Shown here one piece after another: positions 1-5,446 of a DNA stretch of 6,041 nt. The first letter of the stretch is position 1, and each line of letters starts with the position of its first letter. The notes under the pieces were generated by a model. That model did no database searches. It worked only from the letters and a program-made list of their open reading frames with translations, and was not told the DNA's origin. The position numbers were made by a program, and so were the translations under genes. The DNA comes from Planctomycetota bacterium (GTDB taxonomy: Bacteria > Planctomycetota > Phycisphaerae > WQYP01): NCBI GenBank assembly GCA_021816165.1, contig JAKAYZ010000174.1:1-6041 (forward strand). The letters are read 5' to 3'.

Positions 1-1176
1 CGGGCGGGCAAACCGATCGACCAGGCGAGCGGCGACAATCCCCACCACACCCGCGTGCCAGGACTCATGGTACACCATGATGCAGGGAGGCAGATCCGGC
101 ATGGCGAGCACCATTTCCTCGGCATGAAGAAATATTTTTCGGTCCGCCTGCTGCCGTTGGCGATTGAGTTTATCCAATTCGGCTGCCAGTTTTCCGGCAG
201 TTGGGGCGTCCTGCGTCATAAGCAGTTCGAGGGCTTCGCGGGCGTGGCCCATTCGGCCGGCGGCATTGAGCCGGGGAGCCAATGAAAATCCAATATATTC
301 ATCATCGACGGCAGCCACCGGACCGGCGCGGCGTGCCACCTGTGCCAAAGCGGTAAGGCCGGGGCTGTTTATCTGGCGCAAGGCCTTGAGGCCATATTTC
401 ACCATGATACGGTTGTCGCCGGTAAGCGGTGCCACATCCGCAATCGTGCCGAGGGCGGCCAGCGCGGTGGCTTCCATTAAAACGGACCGAAATGGATCGG
501 TCACCTTTTCCGACTCGCATAATCGCCGGGCCAAAGCCCAGGCCAGTTTGAGCGCAATGCCCGCACCACACAGGTGTGCGACCGACGCATCGGCCCCCAT
601 CTGCGGATGCACGGTCACGTCCGCGGCCGTCGGCTCGCCGGATAATTGATGATGATCGGTGATGATCACCCGCATCGACAGAGATTTGGCCCGCCCCACT
701 GCCTCAGTCGCGGTCACTCCGCAGTCCACGGTAATCAGCAGTTGCACGCCCTGAGCAGCGAGTTGCTCCACGGCCGAGCATTGCAGGCCGTAACCCTCAT
801 CCACACGGTGCGGAATATAAAATTGATGGCGGGCACCGGCCAGGCTTAATATTTTGCTCAGGATGGCAATGCTGGTGATGCCGTCCACGTCGTAATCGCC
901 GTAAATGGCGATGAGTTGACGCCTCTCCGCAGCGTCGCAGATCAAATCCACCGCACGGGCGATGGCGGGAAATGATTCCGGCGGCTTGATATCCGCAAAA
1001 CCAGGCGACAAAAAACCCGCAACCTCCGGCGGGGTGATGCCACGCAAGGCCAGCAATTTGGCCAGCAGCGGCGAGCAATTGGCCGTGCGGGCAATCGCGT
1101 CGGTCAAGTCCGTTGGTGCGCCGGATTTTTCAATCCAGCAGGCCCCCGACATTCCTTTTGCATCCGTGCGGATCAT
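1..1176 (-). CDS. recJ: Single-stranded-DNA-specific exonuclease RecJ (N-terminal 392 codons, runs off the left edge)
   Basis: RecJ is a cytoplasmic 5'-3' single-strand DNA exonuclease of the DHH phosphoesterase family that acts in recombination and repair. The frame is open from the start to the window edge, and the C-terminal part is missing. Visible motifs (numbered from the ATG at 1176): GDYDVDGITS at 93-102 (metal-binding aspartates), PHRVDEGYG at 122-130, TVDCG around 149-153, the hallmark TDHHQ at 173-177, LCGAGIALKL near 202-211, GTIADVAPL at 243-251, the DHHA1 motif PRLNAAGRMGHA starting at 301, and WHAGVVGIVAARL at 373-385. Motif order and spacing match RecJ, not the short NrnA/GdpP relatives. 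The start at 1176 is chosen because GAAGG lies 10 nt upstream in the gap after purQ. ATGs at 1218 and 1152 are alternatives; the latter has a poorly spaced site. The gene follows purQ by 16 nt, so co-transcription is likely. Confidence 0.96.
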   Translation of the reverse strand, partial: MIRTDAKGMSGACWIEKSGAPTDLTDAIARTANCSPLLAKLLALRGITPPEVAGFLSPGFADIKPPESFPAIARAVDLICDAAERRQLIAIYGDYDVDGITSIAILSKILSLAGARHQFYIPHRVDEGYGLQCSAVEQLAAQGVQLLITVDCGVTATEAVGRAKSLSMRVIITDHHQLSGEPTAADVTVHPQMGADASVAHLCGAGIALKLAWALARRLCESEKVTDPFRSVLMEATALAALGTIADVAPLTGDNRIMVKYGLKALRQINSPGLTALAQVARRAGPVAAVDDEYIGFSLAPRLNAAGRMGHAREALELLMTQDAPTAGKLAAELDKLNRQRQQADRKIFLHAEEMVLAMPDLPPCIMVYHESWHAGVVGIVAARLVDRFARP

Positions 1177-1186
1177 CCAATTGTGG

Positions 1187-1191
1187 CCTTC
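1187..1191 (-). promoter_or_regulatory. Ribosome-binding site of recJ
   Basis: GAAGG on the minus strand ends 10 nt before the ATG at 1176. It lies in the 16-nt gap after the purQ stop codon. It supports 1176 as the recJ start, although the spacing is slightly long. Confidence 0.5.
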
Positions 1192-1192
1192 A

Positions 1193-2053
1193 TTAAGGGG
1201 CGGCCGCCGTGGCGGCATTGGCCAATTCCATCGTGCGTGACTGGTGGACCCACGCCACAGCGTTTTCAAAAAATATCCGCCCCTGCGGCAATGGCGGCGT
1301 ATCAAACCGCGTCCAATACGGATGATGATAGGGGCTGATGAATCGCTCCGGATGAGGCATAAGGCCCAGAACGCGGCCGGTGGAATCACAAATACCAGCG
1401 ATTGCATCAAGGCTGCCGTTGGGATTATCCGGAAATTGCCCGGTTGGATGCCCTTGGGAATCCACATACCTTAAGACAATCTGGTCATTTTGCTTCAGCA
1501 CATCTAAAACGGCCGTATCCAGCACCGCGAAACGCCCCTCGCCGTGGGCTATTGGCAGCGATAACTCGCAGCCCGGTTTTATCCATTTGCACAGGCGGGA
1601 GCAGGTTTTTAATTTCACCCACCGATCTTCAAAGCGGCCATTGTGATTGTGTGTAAGCGTAGCGGTTGGCCCCGCCGGCGCGCTGTCAGACCGATAGTTG
1701 CCGGGCAGCAAACCGGCTTTCACCAAAACTTGAAAGCCGTTGCAAATTCCAATCATCAGCTTGCCGTCGGCAATCCATTGTTGAATTTGTTCGTGCAGAT
1801 GATCGACGAGGATATTGGCGAAAATTTTTCCACTCGCGATGTCATCGCCGTAGGAAAAGCCCCCCGGGATGCCCATAATCTGAAACTTAGCCAATATGCC
1901 AGGATCGGATACGAGGCGATTAATGTGTACGGATTCAACGTGCGATCCGGCCAGTTGGAAGGCGCGGGCCAGTTCTCGGTCGCAATTGGTCCCGGCAGTG
2001 GTGATCAGGATGGTATTAACGCCGGACGACGATGCAGATGTTGATTGCCTCAT
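1193..2053 (-). CDS. purQ: Phosphoribosylformylglycinamidine synthase, glutaminase subunit PurQ
   Basis: PurQ is a class I glutamine amidotransferase. It supplies ammonia to PurL for conversion of FGAR to FGAM, the fourth step of purine synthesis, in the cytoplasm. The 286-aa product shows the N-terminal TTAGTNCDREL motif (residues 18-28), the oxyanion-region PGGFSYGDD (63-71), the nucleophile elbow GICNGFQ with Cys104, and the catalytic pair in PHPERF, His234 and Glu236. LPIAHGEGRF (166-175) and FPDNPNGS (207-214) are also typical. At 286 aa it is longer than the roughly 220-230 aa of Bacillus-type PurQ; the extra length lies in the C-terminal half, in segments reminiscent of the PurL-fused amidotransferase domain. 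The frame is open to 2212, but the extra 53 codons look non-coding and lack family motifs, so the ATG at 2053 is preferred; no clear Shine-Dalgarno precedes it. purS and purL are not in the window. recJ follows. Confidence 0.96.
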   Translation of the reverse strand: MRQSTSASSSGVNTILITTAGTNCDRELARAFQLAGSHVESVHINRLVSDPGILAKFQIMGIPGGFSYGDDIASGKIFANILVDHLHEQIQQWIADGKLMIGICNGFQVLVKAGLLPGNYRSDSAPAGPTATLTHNHNGRFEDRWVKLKTCSRLCKWIKPGCELSLPIAHGEGRFAVLDTAVLDVLKQNDQIVLRYVDSQGHPTGQFPDNPNGSLDAIAGICDSTGRVLGLMPHPERFISPYHHPYWTRFDTPPLPQGRIFFENAVAWVHQSRTMELANAATAAAP

Positions 2054-2250
2054 GCCGGAAATTATGCCCGATAGTGTGCATTTGGCCAAACTCAAAACCG
2101 AGGCGGTTATCAAGGACCTGTCAGGTTGTAAAGGCGAGCGGCAAGGTGGAGCGGACAATCGCCGGTAGCAGGTGCCGCGCGGGCGTGGCATGGTGCCGCT
2201 TGCCCGCCCCACCCCGGCGCGTTACGCTGCCAATTGTTGATTCCAGTTTT
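2054..2250. other. Divergent intergenic region between purQ and the RHS-tip operon
   Basis: These 197 bp separate the minus-strand purQ start from the plus-strand RHS-tip block. They must hold, or lie downstream of, the promoters for both directions. I see no convincing sigma-70 promoter. On the minus strand TTGGCC and CATAAT are 17 nt apart, but the second ends only 7 nt before the purQ ATG. On the plus strand TTGCCC (2200-2205) and TACGCT (2223-2228) are also 17 nt apart but match the consensus poorly. A GC-rich hairpin occupies 2179-2207. No RNA gene is recognisable. Confidence 0.6.
2179..2207. repeat. GC-rich inverted repeat / hairpin
   Basis: The outer arms GCGGGC (2179-2184) and GCCCGC (2202-2207) are fully complementary. 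The inner arms GTGGCA (2185-2190) and TGCCGC (2194-2199) pair with one G-T wobble. The loop is TGG, and TT (2200-2201) bulges on the 3' side, giving a stem of about 12 bp. No T-tract follows on either strand, so an intrinsic terminator is not supported. It could be a leader structure or a relic at the edge of inserted DNA. Confidence 0.5.
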
Positions 2251-2254
2251 GAGG
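2251..2254 (+). promoter_or_regulatory. Ribosome-binding site of RHS tip 1
   Basis: GAGG sits 7 nt before the ATG at 2262 and is identical in the second copy (4568-4571). This favours the ATG over the TTG at 2259 as the start, in both copies. Confidence 0.45.
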
Positions 2255-2432
2255 CCGATTGATGGTCGCATTTGTTGAAAATAAAATTCTCACGGGCGGT
2301 AGCAGATGCAACGCTGATGCTGAAACGCAGAATTATTATGTGCGGAACCGGTATTATCTGCCGACGCTTGGCCGCTGGCTTACCCGCGACCCGATCGGCT
2401 ATCAAGGCGGAATCAACCTTTACGAATACGTC
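2251..2432 (+). repeat. Direct repeat, copy 1: RHS core-tip block with translation start
   Basis: This block aligns without gaps to 4568-4749, with 19 mismatches in 182 bp (about 90% identity). It begins with GAGGCCGATTGATGG, which contains the Shine-Dalgarno-like GAGG and the TTG-ATG start, and ends after the codons for NLYEYV. Mismatches cluster in the middle (positions 2301-2308 and 2348-2369). From 2371 to the end only two differ, and both are synonymous. Sequences outside the block are unrelated between the copies. A TGA in the RHS frame (2250-2252) is formed exactly at the left junction. Confidence 0.93.
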
Positions 2433-3041
2433 AGCTCGAAACCGGTATCATCCTTGGATTCGCGCGGTACCAATACCTGTGAGGCCGTTGTCGGCGCGAT
2501 GCACTGGCTCGACGGACATTGGACCTTGTCAGCCATTCTTCCGGGCACGATGCTCGCGGCACCACCCATCGCTGGCACGGCTGGCGATTTTGAGCCGCTG
2601 GTAATTTTTACTCGGCGCTATGTCCAACTGTTCAAGTGCTGCAAGGGGGGACGGGTCGTCGCGATCTGGGGCAAGGTAGCGTCCGCGGCTAGGCGCGAGA
2701 CCGATAGTAGCCCGGCGGACATAAACCCCGGTGTGGCTCTGGGGATTTCTATTCCTTTCCCGCTGCCGTACGGGCAGGTCGCAGTGATCCCCGGGGTCAC
2801 CTTTGGCATCTACTGGACACAGAGATTTAACCTCAGCCAAAAAGTCTTTCCCGTCGGACGAACAATTTGGGTCGGCTACAAGCCACAAGTACCACCAGGA
2901 TACCGCCTCGTGAGGCATATCAGCTGCGATTGTCCACCCTACAGGTGGCCGCCAGCGGGCGGTATTCCAAATCCGCCGGTTGTCACGCCCCTCAATATTT
3001 CTCGCGCCTATGAGCCCCTCCCTGGTGTCATCGCTCCATAG
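2262..3041 (+). CDS. Orphan RHS core tip with unrecognised C-terminal domain (tip 1)
   Basis: The 259-aa product starts inside an RHS core. Residues 18-70 read as the RHS repeat-associated core C-terminus: ADAETQNYYVRNRYYLPTLG, then TRDPIGYQGGINLYEYV at 41-57. The large shell and YD repeats that normally precede this are absent, and an in-frame TGA at 2250-2252 prevents read-through from upstream. After the core the usual PxxxxDPxG self-cleavage motif reads PVSSLDSRG (61-69), so its proline is replaced by serine. Residues 70-259 match no domain I recognise. They contain Cys73, a Cys-Cys pair at 126-127, CDC at 222-224, and a hydrophobic, Gly/Pro-rich middle (155-185). No signal peptide is visible. 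In RHS proteins this position holds the exchangeable effector domain, so a toxin is possible but unproven. A predicted lipoprotein gene follows after 24 nt. A decayed relic is the main alternative. Confidence 0.8.
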   Translation: MVAFVENKILTGGSRCNADAETQNYYVRNRYYLPTLGRWLTRDPIGYQGGINLYEYVSSKPVSSLDSRGTNTCEAVVGAMHWLDGHWTLSAILPGTMLAAPPIAGTAGDFEPLVIFTRRYVQLFKCCKGGRVVAIWGKVASAARRETDSSPADINPGVALGISIPFPLPYGQVAVIPGVTFGIYWTQRFNLSQKVFPVGRTIWVGYKPQVPPGYRLVRHISCDCPPYRWPPAGGIPNPPVVTPLNISRAYEPLPGVIAP

Positions 3042-3052
3042 GCCGCCTTGCG

Positions 3053-3057
3053 AAGGA
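3053..3057 (+). promoter_or_regulatory. Ribosome-binding site of the WD40-like lipoprotein gene
   Basis: AAGGA ends 8 nt before the ATG at 3066, in the 24-nt gap after tip 1. It decides the start in favour of 3066 over the in-frame TTG at 3048, which lies upstream of the site. Confidence 0.8.
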
Positions 3058-3065
3058 ATATTTTT

Positions 3066-4562
3066 ATGAGAGGATCACGACAATTTTCCGCCGGCAGTCG
3101 AATGCTCAGAAGCGTGGCAGCGGTTTCCATTTTAGGAATTGGCGGCTGCGCCGCAGCAAAAACCACCCTGAATATTGCGAGGGCACGCCTTACTGTGGTG
3201 GCGTTCAGACACGGTACCCCGATCGAGTTTAAAACAGTACCAGTGGAGAGCCCTGCTAGGGCGATAATCAAGAAGCTTCTTGCGGATCGCCGAGGCTGGC
3301 ATCGAGGTACGGTCGTGGCCGCTCGACAATTCCTTTTTGGATTCCACTCGCTGGAAATCGCCGTTGCAAAAGGGGTCGTCGCCAAGGTGGCATCGACGCG
3401 GACAGGCGGCCAGACCGCGTTGATCCACCGATTGGCTCCAAGCGCATACGCGAGAATAGCATCCGCAGTGGGGGCCATTCCCGTCCTGACCCCAGACGAA
3501 AACCTGCCACAGCCGCCGTCAAATGGCAGCCCCTCCCTGCGGTTTATACGGCCAATCAAGCTGTGGACTGCAGTCGTTTCCAGCCGCGCAGGGGGCAAGA
3601 CCTATTTGCTAATCGGAAGCACCAACGGGCTTGAGTCGATGAAACTCTCTAAAAATCACCGGACTGGAAACCTGCGAATTGCGGTGGTGAGGCGATTGCG
3701 CCTGGGCATGGGAAGTGCAACCGCCATGCTTTTGGGGCCGAGGGGCAGAACTGTCATTGCTGGCTTCGGCGGCGGCTGGGTCTTCCGCTGCAGAATCCCA
3801 AGCCTGAGGGTAGTTTGGTACCGAAAAATTTTCTGGCGCGGTGGTGGCTGCTCGGGCGTTTATTTTCCGCCGAAGCGCGACCGCGTGATATTAACGGGGT
3901 GCTCGGGGGTGCCCCTCAACGTCGAAGCGCAGAAATTTATGCCGCGCGGCTCGATCTACGTGCTAGACGATCGCAGCGGGGCGACAATCAGGCGCTTCGG
4001 CCGAACCCACCCCGGGAGCTATTACACCGGGGTCGCCGCCTTGGGGCCGGACAGCGTCTTGGTCGGTTTCGAACCAGATCAGAAATACCAACACCTTCTG
4101 GGGTTTAACTACCGATCGGGCAGGGCGGTTGCGGTGCCCCGCCTGGGCGGGAATAAGGGGTTGTACTTGGCCCGATTCGTTGGCGACGGGAGGCGACGCC
4201 TTCTGTTCACGGGCCAGCTAGCGGGCCGCACGGTCATCGGCAAGCTTTCGGTTGGCCGGGCAGGCGTTCGTGTTCGGACCACTTTCAGCCACAGCGACTT
4301 ATTATCGCTCGAGTTACCATTGGCGGTTTGCGGTAACGGCAAGGTCGCAGCGACGCCGGGACCGAAGCGGAGCATTACGCTATGGAATACCCGCACGCTC
4401 AAGGTGATCACGAAATTAAGGCTTGAGCCGCTCGGCCGTGGCATGCCCACGCTTTGCTTCACACCGCGGGGGCGATATGTGGTCGCCTTGTTTATGCGGA
4501 ACGGAGCCATATTCGTTTGGCGTGTGCCGGCCGCTGCTCGCAAGGTGATGGCGGGGCGGTAA
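3066..4562 (+). CDS. Predicted exported (lipo)protein with C-terminal WD40/beta-propeller-like repeats
   Basis: The 498-aa product begins with basic residues and a hydrophobic stretch (17-27) ending in ILGIGGC. This fits a lipoprotein signal with Cys28 as the lipidated residue; IGG before Cys is acceptable but not the classic LAG. Residues about 30-165 form an N-terminal region I do not recognise. From about 165 to the end the sequence shows repeated beta-rich units. The last is clearly WD40-like: ITLWNTRTLKV (437-447), then CFTPRGRYVVALF and GAIFVWRV (464-487). A beta-propeller is therefore likely; blade number cannot be judged by eye. The start at 3066 has a well-spaced AAGGA. The gene sits between two RHS tips, 24 nt after the first and 16 nt before the second, where RHS loci usually carry the cognate immunity gene. 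Its size is unusual for an immunity protein, so it could instead be an envelope binding partner or an unrelated passenger. Confidence 0.85.
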   Translation: MRGSRQFSAGSRMLRSVAAVSILGIGGCAAAKTTLNIARARLTVVAFRHGTPIEFKTVPVESPARAIIKKLLADRRGWHRGTVVAARQFLFGFHSLEIAVAKGVVAKVASTRTGGQTALIHRLAPSAYARIASAVGAIPVLTPDENLPQPPSNGSPSLRFIRPIKLWTAVVSSRAGGKTYLLIGSTNGLESMKLSKNHRTGNLRIAVVRRLRLGMGSATAMLLGPRGRTVIAGFGGGWVFRCRIPSLRVVWYRKIFWRGGGCSGVYFPPKRDRVILTGCSGVPLNVEAQKFMPRGSIYVLDDRSGATIRRFGRTHPGSYYTGVAALGPDSVLVGFEPDQKYQHLLGFNYRSGRAVAVPRLGGNKGLYLARFVGDGRRRLLFTGQLAGRTVIGKLSVGRAGVRVRTTFSHSDLLSLELPLAVCGNGKVAATPGPKRSITLWNTRTLKVITKLRLEPLGRGMPTLCFTPRGRYVVALFMRNGAIFVWRVPAAARKVMAGR

Positions 4563-4567
4563 TGGCG

Positions 4568-4749
4568 GAGGCCGATTGATGGTCGCATTGGCTGAAAATA
4601 AAATTCTCAAGGGCGGTGGCGGATACAACGCTGATGCTGAAACGCAGAATTATTATGTGCGGAATGGGTATTACGCCGCGCATCTGGGCCGCTGGCTTAC
4701 CCGCGACCCGATCGGCTACCAAGGCGGAATCAATCTTTACGAATACGTC
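4568..4749 (+). repeat. Direct repeat, copy 2: RHS core-tip block with translation start
   Basis: This is the second copy of the 182-bp block at 2251-2432, offset by 2317 bp with no insertions or deletions and 163 identical positions. It begins 5 nt after the stop codon of the WD40-like gene, so the junction between the preceding partner gene and the next tip is very tight. Divergence is complete beyond the NLYEYV codons. Confidence 0.93.
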
Positions 4750-5433
4750 CAAAGCAGCCCGGTGGCGAATGTGGACCCGGAGGGGTTGTTCTTCATCGCC
4801 GGCCCTGCCTGGCCATCGGGCTATAACCCCGTCCAGGCACCGGGGCAGTTGGCAAGCGTTGGGGTGGATGCCTGGCAAGGTTTCGCTTCTTGGTTCGGGA
4901 AGACAACTTCAGAGGTGGGCCAACTTCTCGCACCGGCGGAAAATTATTTGCTCAATACTCTCACCTACCCCGGTGACAAGTTATTGGGGCTCCCCACGCA
5001 CCCTGGGCTGCGTTGGGGGCAGGGATCGCTGGATGTTGGCCTCATAAAAGAGAGCACGAGTTTCCAGAGGCAGGACAATTCGCGGCTGCAATGGATCGTC
5101 AGCAGATGGTCCATGGCACATGGATGCGCGTCGGCAAAGGGAAAAATCCACAAAGGCCTAGTTTTCTCTGCCTCGTTATTTAAACCGGGCCATTTTCTGT
5201 TTGATATGATCGGGCAGATGACAATCGGAAGATTCACAGTTCACGCCTTTGCAGTCGGCCCGATCCACCAACGGTGCGGCGGCCGGGGCGTCGTCGGAGG
5301 AGCCACGCTGACGGTGCGGTACACGGTGATCGATCCCTTCCACCTCCACCTCGCAAAATCGGAGCCCGGACAATTCGTCCAAGTGATTCATTGGACGGGC
5401 AGCGTCCATATTCCTATAGATCGGAAATGCTGA
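4579..5433 (+). CDS. Orphan RHS core tip with unrecognised C-terminal domain (tip 2)
   Basis: The 284-aa product has the same truncated RHS core start as tip 1: ADAETQNYYVRN at 18-29 and TRDPIGYQGGINLYEYV at 41-57. Unlike tip 1 it keeps the canonical RHS self-cleavage motif, PVANVDPEGL at 61-70. The C-terminal domain (71-284) shares no evident sequence with that of tip 1 and I do not recognise it. It has a proline/glycine-rich linker (74-95), an amphipathic-looking stretch (97-130), and a probably beta-rich end containing TLTVRYTVIDPF (243-254) and a terminal Cys284. No signal peptide is visible. GAGG 7 nt before the ATG supports this start; the TTG three bases earlier is an alternative. The nearest upstream in-frame stop is TGA at 4546-4548. 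A membrane-protein gene follows after 13 nt. By analogy with RHS loci this domain would be the effector and the next gene its partner, which is inference. Confidence 0.83.
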   Translation: MVALAENKILKGGGGYNADAETQNYYVRNGYYAAHLGRWLTRDPIGYQGGINLYEYVQSSPVANVDPEGLFFIAGPAWPSGYNPVQAPGQLASVGVDAWQGFASWFGKTTSEVGQLLAPAENYLLNTLTYPGDKLLGLPTHPGLRWGQGSLDVGLIKESTSFQRQDNSRLQWIVSRWSMAHGCASAKGKIHKGLVFSASLFKPGHFLFDMIGQMTIGRFTVHAFAVGPIHQRCGGRGVVGGATLTVRYTVIDPFHLHLAKSEPGQFVQVIHWTGSVHIPIDRKC

Positions 5434-5435
5434 GC

Positions 5436-5440
5436 AGGAG
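5436..5440 (+). promoter_or_regulatory. Ribosome-binding site of the membrane-protein gene
   Basis: AGGAG ends 6 nt before the ATG at 5447, directly after the tip 2 stop codon. It is the best Shine-Dalgarno in the window and fixes the start of a gene whose frame stays open to the right edge. Confidence 0.85.
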
Positions 5441-5446
5441 ACGCAG

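Noticed and set aside
164..649. Plus-strand open frame of 161 codons opposite recJ
   Set aside because: It is antisense to well-conserved RecJ motifs, including TDHHQ and PRLNAAGRMGHA, so it is a shadow.
2054..2212. N-terminal extension of purQ up to an ATG at 2212
   Set aside because: The extra 53 codons match no part of the PurQ family and cover the GC-rich hairpin. The family N-terminus (TTAGTNCD) lies close behind the ATG at 2053.
2200..2228. Possible plus-strand promoter TTGCCC, 17 nt, TACGCT for the RHS-tip operon
   Set aside because: Only four and three of six positions match the consensus, and the first box lies inside the hairpin. It is no better than chance in this composition.
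3008..3598. Minus-strand open frame of 196 codons
   Set aside because: It lies antisense to the WD40-like gene, which has a clear ribosome-binding site, signal sequence and domain pattern. The antisense product is low in complexity and shows no motif.
2251..4749. Insertion sequence or transposon bounded by the two 182-bp direct repeats
   Set aside because: There is no transposase, no terminal inverted repeats and no target-site duplication. The repeats are in-frame RHS core coding sequence and are explained by tip duplication.
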